From Marinitoga piezophila KA3 (GTDB taxonomy: Bacteria; Thermotogota; Thermotogae; Petrotogales; Petrotogaceae), in assembly GCF_000255135.1 (NCBI RefSeq), contig NC_016751.1:372001-436000 (forward strand): a DNA stretch of 64,000 nucleotides, given 5' to 3'. The position numbers were made by a program, and so were the translations under genes. Below are positions 47,452-55,985 of this stretch, piece after piece. Position 1 is the stretch's first letter, and every line of letters begins with the position of its first letter. The notes under the pieces are model-generated. The model was not told the origin of the DNA. It ran no database searches and saw only the letters and a program-made list of their open reading frames with translations.

Positions 47452-49776
47452 TCAATAATTATAATATTTACTAAATTTATTCTTTAACGTTTTAAAAAGC
47501 CAATCATTTGGTAATCTGGAATCATAAAATAATTTAATAAAATTATCTTTTTTTATTTCATAATATAGATCATTTGCAGAAATAGCAAAATTTAAGCCTT
47601 CGGTAATATTTTTATCCCCCCCCAAAGAATTGATTCCTATTACATTTCCATACTTATCAATAAGAGGACCTCCAGAATTCCCATGATTTATTGCAGCATC
47701 TGTTTGAATTAATTCAAAAAATTTGTTATTGTTTATATTATAAAATTCATTAATCCTTGCAAATCTTAGTGCTGATATAATACCTTGAGTAAATGTAAAA
47801 TCTAATCCTTCTGGATTTCCTAAAGCATAAACCTTTGTTCCAATAGTATGAGAATATAATCCTAAAGGCAATACCGGATATGTGTTATCAAGATAAAATT
47901 TAGATATGCTTAAAATCGCTATATCTTTAAATGTAGTATTTATAAAAACTTCTTCTGGAGAAACAGTTTCGCCATTAAAAAAAGTTATGGAAAGTCCGTA
48001 ATAAGATATATCTTTCGTTATATCTTCACCTATTGTGGAAACAACATGTGCATTTGTTGCAATATAATAGTAAAAATCATCTTCAGCAATTATAAAACCG
48101 CTACCTGAACCTTCCAATTCTTCATAAGAAGAATAAACATAATTATTTATTCTTACAACACTCTCCATTTTCTTTGCAATCTCTTCTGGAGAAATAATTT
48201 CTTCTCCTCTTTCTGCTATTAATAATTTATTTTTTAAATCATGTTTTTTAAAAGTTTGTATATAGTCAATAAAATTATTGTTGTTTGACATATATGTTTT
48301 GTATGCCTCAAAAATCTCAGTTCCATCTTTTTCTATATATTGTAAAATAGTATTTTCAGAACTACATAATAAAGCATAAATGTTATCATTATAAGGTATA
48401 TAACCTTCCAATAAATAAAAACCATTATATTCATATGTATCAATTATTTCAAACTTCTCATCTTTATATTTTAATTTAGTTAAAAATGTTTTTTCATTGT
48501 CAAAATCATATTGTGTTAAAACAATAAACCAACCATTTTTCCAATAAATATATGGTCTTGAAATAATTGGAAATTTTAAAATCTTTTTTGAAATTATTTT
48601 TTCATCAGACGACAGCATATATATTTCCTTATTATATGTAATTAACGTCAATAAATCTCCAGTAAAATTAAAGTCATAAACAACATTCCCTGAAACTAAC
48701 GGATACTTATAATTACCTTTATTGGGAAGTTCACTATAAGATATATAATAAGACTTTGTTGTAGGATCATATTCTATATAATTGATAGTAAAATTTTTAT
48801 CTACAAAAACGCCTTCTGGATAATAATCATTATCTACATCTGCGTAATAAACTGTTGAAATTGGTGCAAAAATATCCTCTTCATCTTGATACCAATAATC
48901 AAAATCTATTTTTATCAAATTACCATTATCCAATATTTTAATATAATTATCTTCAAAAAACACCACTTCAATTTTCCCATCCTGATTAAGGTCTGAAAAT
49001 GTAGGAGGGAGTTTATGAGACTTTTTTTCAGCATAATATCTATTTATTATATTTCCTTCATAATCCAATTGGTATATATATTTTTCAGTTTGGATAAACA
49101 AATTATCAGAAAAATCAAATTCATCCCTATAAATAACACCTGAAATTATATAATCAGGTTTTGTAACAATATTGGTTTTATAAACATAAGAAATATTACT
49201 ATTATTCCTTAAGAGATGTAATGTAGCTACATCCTCAGAATAATTTTCAAGATATTTTGCCATATCGGAATAATTATATAGATATTCATCGTTAATTTTT
49301 ATGATAATATCGTTCTTTCTTGCATTTAATTTATTCTCTTTAATAATAAAATCATTGTCAAAATCATTGGTTATCTCAATATCTTTATATTCAAATGACT
49401 TTTTCCATTCAACACTGATTTTTTCAGAATCTGATACATAAAAAGAAATTAATGTATTATCATAATATGCATAATATGTACTAAAATATCCTGGATAAAA
49501 ACACTCACCAGAAACTATTGAAACGGGAGAATACGTCTTAAAAACATCAAGAATTTCCAAATTTTCTTTATCTAATAAATATATTCCCGCATCATTATAA
49601 TCTTTATCCGGAGTTCCTGGAGAAGCTAAAATAATATAATTATTTGTAACTATAGGCGCATAATAAAAAAGTTCATCTCTATCTTCCATTGAAATATTAA
49701 GTATTTTTATATCCCCAAAAGAAAAAATACTAAAAATTAATAATACTATAAAAAGTAGAAAAAATGATTTTTTCAT
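47452..49776 (-). CDS. Exported HtrA/trypsin-like serine protease with N-terminal propeller-like domain
   Basis: This 774-residue protein has a signal peptide (about residues 3-21). A long beta-rich region contains FG-GAP/VCBS-like DLNQDGKIEVVF and DVDNDYYPEGVF repeats, and a PDZ-like stretch (NDIIIKINDEYLYNYSDM) lies near 160. The C-terminal trypsin fold has catalytic His577 (ATNAHVV), Asp618 (KDIAIL) and Ser701 (HGNSGGPLI). All three are present. Having the protease C-terminal to a propeller-like region is unusual for HtrA, where PDZ domains follow the protease. It is first in the operon with two DUF4230-like proteins, suggesting envelope surveillance. Confidence 0.8.
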   Translation of the reverse strand: MKKSFFLLFIVLLIFSIFSFGDIKILNISMEDRDELFYYAPIVTNNYIILASPGTPDKDYNDAGIYLLDKENLEILDVFKTYSPVSIVSGECFYPGYFSTYYAYYDNTLISFYVSDSEKISVEWKKSFEYKDIEITNDFDNDFIIKENKLNARKNDIIIKINDEYLYNYSDMAKYLENYSEDVATLHLLRNNSNISYVYKTNIVTKPDYIISGVIYRDEFDFSDNLFIQTEKYIYQLDYEGNIINRYYAEKKSHKLPPTFSDLNQDGKIEVVFFEDNYIKILDNGNLIKIDFDYWYQDEEDIFAPISTVYYADVDNDYYPEGVFVDKNFTINYIEYDPTTKSYYISYSELPNKGNYKYPLVSGNVVYDFNFTGDLLTLITYNKEIYMLSSDEKIISKKILKFPIISRPYIYWKNGWFIVLTQYDFDNEKTFLTKLKYKDEKFEIIDTYEYNGFYLLEGYIPYNDNIYALLCSSENTILQYIEKDGTEIFEAYKTYMSNNNNFIDYIQTFKKHDLKNKLLIAERGEEIISPEEIAKKMESVVRINNYVYSSYEELEGSGSGFIIAEDDFYYYIATNAHVVSTIGEDITKDISYYGLSITFFNGETVSPEEVFINTTFKDIAILSISKFYLDNTYPVLPLGLYSHTIGTKVYALGNPEGLDFTFTQGIISALRFARINEFYNINNNKFFELIQTDAAINHGNSGGPLIDKYGNVIGINSLGGDKNITEGLNFAISANDLYYEIKKDNFIKLFYDSRLPNDWLFKTLKNKFSKYYNY

Positions 49777-49813
49777 AAAACCAGCTCCTTTTTAATGAAT
49801 TTTGAAATAATAA

Positions 49814-49842
49814 TTGATTTTTCAAAATATTCTTGTTATAAT
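49814..49842 (+). promoter_or_regulatory. Promoter of the ankyrin gene operon
   Basis: TTGATT at 49814-49819, 17-base spacer, TATAAT at 49837-49842, in the divergent region between the protease and ankyrin genes. Confidence 0.65.
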
Positions 49843-49907
49843 TATAATACAAAAACTTTAATTATAATAACAAAAAGAGTTTCGATTAAATAAATTGAGG
49901 GGAAAAT

Positions 49908-51257
49908 ATGGATGAAAAAATTATATTTAGTATATTAAATCACGAAAATGATATAATATATAAAAAGTATTTAAATAATGAATTTTTATTTGGAGAAAGT
50001 ATAGAAACAACTATTACTCCTCTTCATGCAGCAATTATTTCAGATAACATAGAAGTTATAAAACTCATGGAAAAAAGCGGATATAATATAGTTTATGCTC
50101 TTTTAAACAATAATGATATTTTAAATCCATATATTTTAGCTAAACGCTTAGACCGAGAAGAAATAGTAGAATATTTTGATGAAATATTAGAACAAAATTT
50201 AAATACGGATTTAAAAAATACAGAAAATTTTAAATATATAGAAATTGAAAAAGTATTTGAAGATATATTAAAAGATGCTGAGAATAAACAGAAAATACAG
50301 GAATTCTTAGAAAAATTTTTAAAACATCCCAAAAATTTATTATTAGAAACAAATATAGCAAAAAGAATTTTTTGTGAAATACCTAATGAAGAACTAGTTT
50401 TTTTTATAAAAAAAATTATAGATGTTTTAACCGATGAGTATTGCTCTATGTTTTTATATGAATTTTTGGATCCAAAATGTAAATTAGCTTCTGTATATGC
50501 ATTAATAAGGATTAAAGAGAGCCAGAATATAGCTGTTTATTATAATGAAAAATATATAAACAGATTAATAGACATTTATGATATTTTTATGCTGAATGAT
50601 GACGAAGATAAAATTACATATCTTGAAACTATAAACAGATTTTATATTGAAGAATTATCTGAAGATATAAAAGATTTATTTTTTGAAACACAAAATGATA
50701 AATTAAAATATATTACATACAAAATATTATTAAAATATGAATTAGAAGAATTATTTGAAATAACAAAGGAAGCAATGAAATCAAATTATTTACCTTTAAA
50801 AGAACTGGCAACACTAATATGTATATTAAAATATGAAAATAATTGTAAAAAACAGGACAATATTAAATTTGAAAATTTAAGGGAAGAAGATTATATTGCT
50901 ATTTCATTATTTGATACTCCATATGTGGAGGATATAATATATAAAAAATTTTCAACTTTTTCATATGATACAAAATTAAATATAATTCATAATCTGATCA
51001 TTATAAGCTCAAAAAGAAGATATAACATGTTATTGGATATATATAAATTTGAAAAAAATCCTGAGATAAAAGCTGAAATCATTTATCAATTCATTATCAG
51101 AGAAATATACACACCTGAAATATTAAAAGTATTTATAGAAGATTTTATAAAGAATCTAGATGAATATAATTCGTATGATGATAATGAAGATTTTAATATA
51201 TTTAGTGCCTTAGGGCATTATTTTGCAAATATTTTGATGAAAAAAGAATTGTTTTAG
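49908..51257 (+). CDS. Ankyrin-repeat protein
   Basis: This 449-residue cytoplasmic protein has ankyrin-like repeats at the N-terminus: TPLHAAIISDNIEVIKLMEKSGYN (positions about 37-60), then NPYILAKRLDREEIVEYF. The remaining 330 residues are helical and HEAT-like with no domain I recognise. GAGGGG precedes the ATG. It is followed 11 bases later by an exported protein gene, suggesting an operon. Binding partner unknown. Confidence 0.65.
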   Translation: MDEKIIFSILNHENDIIYKKYLNNEFLFGESIETTITPLHAAIISDNIEVIKLMEKSGYNIVYALLNNNDILNPYILAKRLDREEIVEYFDEILEQNLNTDLKNTENFKYIEIEKVFEDILKDAENKQKIQEFLEKFLKHPKNLLLETNIAKRIFCEIPNEELVFFIKKIIDVLTDEYCSMFLYEFLDPKCKLASVYALIRIKESQNIAVYYNEKYINRLIDIYDIFMLNDDEDKITYLETINRFYIEELSEDIKDLFFETQNDKLKYITYKILLKYELEELFEITKEAMKSNYLPLKELATLICILKYENNCKKQDNIKFENLREEDYIAISLFDTPYVEDIIYKKFSTFSYDTKLNIIHNLIIISSKRRYNMLLDIYKFEKNPEIKAEIIYQFIIREIYTPEILKVFIEDFIKNLDEYNSYDDNEDFNIFSALGHYFANILMKKELF

Positions 51258-51268
51258 GAGGATAATGT

Positions 51269-52153
51269 ATGAAAAAAATTCTTTTATTTTTTTTGTTATC
51301 ATTTTTAACTGTTTTTGTTTATGCGCAAATTCTTCTTTCAACAGAAGGTAAAAAAATTCTTGAAGAAGAATTAAATCGTTTTAATATAGAAGTTATTAAT
51401 GAAATAGATAATACAACTGAGAAAATATACAATAAAATTGCAGATTATGAAAAATATTCAAAAATTTTTGTGGAGGATATTACCGATCTCGGAAGCACTT
51501 CAAAATCTATTTATTATATGTCAAAAGATTCTCTTCTAAAACTAATAAAAAGAAATTCTAATAGCTATGAAAATTATATAAAAAAAATGTTTGAACATCA
51601 TTTTTTCAATGAAGAAAAAATTAAAAAAATAATAGTAGACGAGATAAATATTTTCAACATAAAAATCAATGAAAAATTATATACTTTTATAGAAAATTTA
51701 GATAAAAAACTAAGTATGGAAGATAAAAAAATACTTGAAAATGATGATGATTTTAAATCTTTTGTAAATGCTTTTGATGTAAATGGAATTTTCAAAAACA
51801 ATAATGAAATTTTTTCTGAACAAATAATAAATCTAGTTTCAACTCATCAAAATTCCATATTAAAAAAAAAGTTATTCTCTGCAACATTAAAATCAGGAAG
51901 TATTGTTGGCTCATTCTGGATTAGTCTTAGTACCCAAAACCCTATCTTTGTAGCAACAAGTATATTTTACACTATTATCCTCACTTTAAACAGTGAAAAA
52001 AACAATATTAAAAAGGAAGAGTTAGCTGTAGAAATTTCTTCGCAAATAGAAAAATATGCAGATAATATTTCAAATATTGTCAAAAAATTATTAAGCCAAA
52101 CAATAGATACTGAAATAAATAAAATTAAAAAATCCTTTAATCTTCTATACTGA
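51269..52153 (+). CDS. Exported coiled-coil protein with a C-terminal membrane helix
   Basis: This 294-residue protein has a signal peptide (KKILLFFLLSFLTVFVYAQ) and a long charged helical body. A hydrophobic stretch near 215-238 (GSIVGSFWISLSTQNPIF..SIFYTIILTL) and a further helix follow. I do not recognise a family. GGAGG lies 7 bases before the start. It is in the same operon as the ankyrin gene. Confidence 0.55.
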   Translation: MKKILLFFLLSFLTVFVYAQILLSTEGKKILEEELNRFNIEVINEIDNTTEKIYNKIADYEKYSKIFVEDITDLGSTSKSIYYMSKDSLLKLIKRNSNSYENYIKKMFEHHFFNEEKIKKIIVDEINIFNIKINEKLYTFIENLDKKLSMEDKKILENDDDFKSFVNAFDVNGIFKNNNEIFSEQIINLVSTHQNSILKKKLFSATLKSGSIVGSFWISLSTQNPIFVATSIFYTIILTLNSEKNNIKKEELAVEISSQIEKYADNISNIVKKLLSQTIDTEINKIKKSFNLLY

Positions 52154-52180
52154 AATAAAAAATTTAAAAGGAGTGTACTT

Positions 52181-52693
52181 ATGCCAAATAATAATTTCAA
52201 AGACTTTGAAAATGAAGTAAATAGTTATGAAAATAAAGTTGAAATAGAGTCTGATTCATTTTACAAAAAATTAAGAAATAAAATTAAAAAATGGGCTGGG
52301 AAGAATAAAGATAATAAAATCCTTGAATATATATTGCTTGCGCCAGATTTATTTTATTTTTTTCTTACCGTTTTAAAAGATAAAGATGTATATGTTGACT
52401 ATAAGCTAAAAATTACTGGATATCTTGCATATTTTATTTCTCCAATAGATATTATGCCTGAAATGGTTTTGGGACCAGCTGGATATTTAGATGATGTATT
52501 AATGGGATTATTATTCCTCAGAACTCTTTTAAAGGAATTGCCATATGAGTATGTAGAAGAAAAATGGCCGGGTGATAAAGAAGTTTTAAAAAATGTCTCG
52601 GTAATGATTGATAATATTCAAGCTATTATTGATAGTAAAATTTTTAGAAGTGTGATGTCATATTTTTCCAAAAATATAGAGAAGAAAAAATAA
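52181..52693 (+). CDS. YkvA-like DUF1232 protein
   Basis: This 170-residue protein carries the DUF1232 core LKITGYLAYFISPIDIMPE followed by GYLDDVLMGLLFLRTLL, a short membrane-associated helical hairpin with a DD motif. The function of the family is unknown. An AAGGAG site precedes the ATG. The gene ends the ankyrin operon; the hairpin ATACTCTCC/GGAGAGTAT at 52704-52733 may terminate it. Confidence 0.75.
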   Translation: MPNNNFKDFENEVNSYENKVEIESDSFYKKLRNKIKKWAGKNKDNKILEYILLAPDLFYFFLTVLKDKDVYVDYKLKITGYLAYFISPIDIMPEMVLGPAGYLDDVLMGLLFLRTLLKELPYEYVEEKWPGDKEVLKNVSVMIDNIQAIIDSKIFRSVMSYFSKNIEKKK

Positions 52694-52827
52694 GACTTTT
52701 TGTATACTCTCCTTCAAAATAGAGGGAGAGTATTGTATATGGTAAAATAAATCGCCCCCTCTAAGGAAGAAAAAGCTTATGATGAGTAGTAAAATAGAAA
52801 TATAACTCGTCGAAAGGAGAATGGGGG

Positions 52828-52881
52828 ATGAAAACAATAATGGAAGCATATGAGATTATTACAATGTACAAGGGAATATAA
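52828..52881 (+). pseudogene. Short conserved ORF remnant upstream of leader 3
   Basis: This is the counterpart of the remnant at 41702-41755, with three amino-acid differences in 17 codons. The shared segment starts near 52737 and runs into leader 3. Confidence 0.3.
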
Positions 52882-52926
52882 GCAATAATAAAGAATGGAT
52901 AAAAAAAACAGCAATATTCGGAAATA

Positions 52927-53316
52927 AGAAATTTATAAATAAACTAAATATAAAAGAAAAACAAAAGAAAGATATCCGCAAAAATAACAAAACCATAAAA
53001 TACGCATAAATAAACTAAAACATATCTATGAGGTTCGCAGAGGTTTATGATTTTGTAATACTTTTCAAAAATCACTTGACAAAAGGATTTTAGAATGTTA
53101 TAATAAAAATAGTTCGTATACGGACCTAAATCCAAAAACACAAAATCTCTGAAAGCGGCTTAAACAAAGAAAAACTGAAAAACAGGTACGAATATAGATA
53201 AAAAGCCGATTATAGAGATTTTATTCGAAAAAATGCTGAAAATTTCAAAATTAAAAAACAGGTTCGAAAAATCACCTTCTAAAAAACGCTAATAATAACC
53301 ATTCTAGAAACCAGCT
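52927..53316 (+). promoter_or_regulatory. CRISPR leader 3 (390 bp)
   Basis: Promoter: TTGACA 53076-53081, 17-base spacer, TATAAT 53099-53104. The repeat-core copy TCTCTGAAAG is at 53146. It is closer in sequence to leader 2 than to leader 1 (for example CTATGAGG rather than CTACGAGG). Confidence 0.9.
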
Positions 53317-54809
53317 ATCCGAATATAACTACTCTCTGAAAGAGATAGAAACATAAATAAACTATCTCGTAATTTTTATTGTCTGAAAGTATATCCGAAT
53401 ATAACTACTCTCTGAAAGAGATAGAAACTTTAGCTGAATAATAATAATTCTTTTCAATGTTGCAAATCCGAATATAACTACTCTCTGAAAGAGATAGAAA
53501 CACAAATAGAAAATTTTTCATCGAATGAACCATCGTAGAGGCTATCCGAATATAACTACTCTCTGAAAGAGATAGAAACAAATACCTCTAAAACCTTTTT
53601 TATTTACTTTTTTTATTAAATCCGAATATAACTACTCTCTGAAAGAGATAGAAACGAGGTCATCGAAATACTCGGACTCTATGTCTCCAATAGAGGAATC
53701 CGAATATAACTACTCTCTGAAAGAGATAGAAACTCTTCTTCTTTTTCTACCCACCCGAATATTCTAAGGTGGGCATCCGAATATAACTACTCTCTGAAAG
53801 AGATAGAAACTTCACCTCCTCTGGAGTTGGCTTTCTATATTCAATGATTCCATCCGAATATAACTACTCTCTGAAAGAGATAGAAACTTCGATCCACCAT
53901 CTAAGCTGTCATCTCCTTTCTCTAAGGAAATCCGAATATAACTACTCTCTGAAAGAGATAGAAACGCAACTTTTTTAATCATTGTTCTGGGTTTTGTTTT
54001 CCATAATCCGAATATAACTACTCTCTGAAAGAGATAGAAACAATTTTTCAATCAATTTTTTTACTCTTTCTCTTTCTAACAATCCGAATATAACTACTCT
54101 CTGAAAGAGATAGAAACGGGTATCATACATCCCCAATCTGAGAAGAATTGGGGATATAATCCGAATATAACTACTCTCTGAAAGAGATAGAAACATTGTT
54201 ACAACATCAGCAATAGTGAAATGATACTCTTCTTATCCGAATATAACTACTCTCTGAAAGAGATAGAAACACTTTTTTCATTATATTTAAAAATTTTCTA
54301 ATTTTTTTCAATCCGAATATAACTACTCTCTGAAAGAGATAGAAACTAATAATGGTTGGAAAATCGAGGAATGACAATTCATCATAATCCGAATATAACT
54401 GCTCTCTGAAAGAGATAGAAACTGCGGTTTAAACTCTCTCCAATTTCCAATAGGAACTACCTCATCCGAATATAACTGCTCTCTGAAAGAGATAGAAACA
54501 AAATAATCAAATGCTCCTTCTGCAATCAAAAAATATTCTTATCCGAATATCACTACTCTCTGAAAGAGATAGAAACCAAGTTCGTCTGCTTCTGGTGATA
54601 AATCGATTCTGTCTATAATCCGAATATCACTACTCTCTGAAAGAGATAGAAACTTCATTTCCTCGATTTTTTCTTCCTTCATTGATTCAGGTATTCCGAA
54701 TATAACTGCTCTCTGAAAGAGATAGAAACGAAACTATGATTGTTTGAAAACATAGTGTTTAAACTTTTCATCATCTAATTTACAACCACTCTCTAAAAGA
54801 GACAAAAAA
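53317..54809 (+). CRISPR. CRISPR array 3, 20 repeats and 19 spacers, mosaic repeat variants
   Basis: Repeats start at 53317, 53393, 53466, 53544, 53620, 53698, 53775, 53852, 53930, 54006, 54082, 54159, 54235, 54311, 54387, 54464, 54541, 54618, 54694 and about 54773. The main variant has A at position 11 (ATATAACTACTC). Repeats 15, 16 and 19 also have G at position 15. Repeats 17 and 18 carry the C11 form of arrays 1 and 2. Repeat 19 has T at position 1. The last is degenerate (CAACCACTCTCTAAAAGAGAC). The tag AUAGAAAC is unchanged, so the same Cas6 and Cmr complex should serve it. Confidence 0.97.
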
Positions 54810-54838
54810 CTCCTGCATTTTTCAATGCAGGAGTTTTT
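54805..54838 (+). terminator. Terminator of array 3
   Basis: AAAAACTCCTGCATT and AATGCAGGAGTTTTT form a 15-bp stem with loop TTTC, the same stem as after array 2. Confidence 0.92.
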
Positions 54839-54871
54839 GTATATGGTATAATAACACCGTGAGGTGAAAGT

Positions 54872-55167
54872 ATGGAAGAATTAAAAAATCTTCCTCTGGG
54901 AGAAAGCAACTTTAAAACCATAATAGAAAACAATATGTTTTTCATAAATAAAAGTATGCTTATAAAAGATATTTCGGAAGGTGGAGATGTAATATTAATT
55001 ACAAGACCAAGAAGATTTGAAAAAACATTAAATATAAGCATGTTAGAACATTTTTTCAATGAAAGAAAACAGTGTGAATTTATTTAAAGATTTAAAAATC
55101 TGGAATGAAAAGGAAATATTAGAAAAGTATTTAAATAAATATCCTGTTATATTTATTAGTTTTCAGG
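54872..55167 (+). pseudogene. Truncated, inactivated copy of the AAA-ATPase/PD-(D/E)XK gene
   Basis: The first 66 codons match the gene at 42676 closely (LPLGESNFKTII, MLIKDI, LNISMLEHFF). Walker A is mutated: TRPRRFEKT instead of TRPRRFGKT. A 2-base deletion near 55054 shifts the frame and gives a stop at 55085. Homology continues at DNA level to about 55167 (equivalent to residue 100 of 555) and then ends. The promoter-like TGG-TATAAT after the array terminator is also copied. Confidence 0.88.
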
Positions 55168-55313
55168 GATCAGGTCGAAAATTGCAATTACCCCCCTAAA
55201 AATTCGTAAAACTAATTATTTATATTATATTAAATTATCAGTGTCGAGAATAAATTTTATTATGATATAATTCAATTGATAATCTAGAGCGTCTGAAATA
55301 AAGGTGGGAAATT

Positions 55314-55985
55314 ATGCAACAAATTTTTGAGCAAATATCGAAAACTCCTATTTTTAAATCATTAAAAATAACTGAAATAGAAGAGTTAATTTCTTCAGAA
55401 AAGATGATTATAAAATCTTATGAAAAGGATGAAATTATTAGATTTCGTGGAGAAAAGGTTAATGAAGTAATGATTTTGTTATCAGGACAGGTTAAGGCTG
55501 AAATGTCTGATACTCAGGGAAAGATTATAGAAATAGAAGAAATAAAGGCTCCAAACCTTCTTGCTGTTGGAGCCACATTTTCTAAAAATTCTATAATTCC
55601 TGTTGATATAATTGCAATTGAGAAATCTACAGTAGCATTTATAAATAAAGATGAAGTTTTAAATTTATGTATGCATAATAAAGACTTTCTGCAGGAATTG
55701 ATCGAATATCTGGGTACAAAATTTGTTTTTATTTCACAAAGATTATGGTTTATCACTCTTAACAATATTAAAGATAAAATCTTATTTCATATAAAAGGAA
55801 AATTAAAAGATTCTTCTGATGATTATGTAATACTCGAATATTCTGTTGAGCAATTATCTCATTTATTTGGCGTTACAAGACCATCTCTTTCAAGAGCGTT
55901 TTCTAAACTCGAAGAGGAAGGTATTATAAAAAAGGAAGGAAATAAAATTTATATTTTGAATAAAAATATCTTTAAAGATTTTTAA
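55314..55985 (+). CDS. Crp/Fnr-family transcription regulator
   Basis: This 223-residue protein has an N-terminal cyclic-nucleotide-binding-like beta barrel (VMILLSGQVKAEM) and a C-terminal winged helix with SVEQLSHLFGVTRPSLSRAFSKLEEEG, the Crp HTH. There is no N-terminal Cys cluster as in Fnr, and the cAMP-binding Arg/Ser pair is not evident, so the signal is unknown. GGTGGG precedes the ATG. The 3' end overlaps the convergent LacI gene by 4 bases. Confidence 0.88.
   Translation: MQQIFEQISKTPIFKSLKITEIEELISSEKMIIKSYEKDEIIRFRGEKVNEVMILLSGQVKAEMSDTQGKIIEIEEIKAPNLLAVGATFSKNSIIPVDIIAIEKSTVAFINKDEVLNLCMHNKDFLQELIEYLGTKFVFISQRLWFITLNNIKDKILFHIKGKLKDSSDDYVILEYSVEQLSHLFGVTRPSLSRAFSKLEEEGIIKKEGNKIYILNKNIFKDF

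Noticed and set aside
44343-52733. Transposon carrying the protease and ankyrin operons
   Set aside because: I saw no terminal inverted repeats, no intact transposase and no clear target duplication; only the flanking CRISPR modules are duplicated.
53812-54529. Minus-strand frames of 60-80 codons across the CRISPR arrays (also at 24143-24816)
   Set aside because: They are made of repeat plus spacer sequence read antisense (FLSLSESSYIRI repeats). They are open because the repeat lacks stops in that frame, and they are not genes.
24036-54772. Self-targeting spacers against genes in this window
   Set aside because: No convincing match seen by eye, including for the YDGSF peptide. A computed search over the whole genome is still needed.
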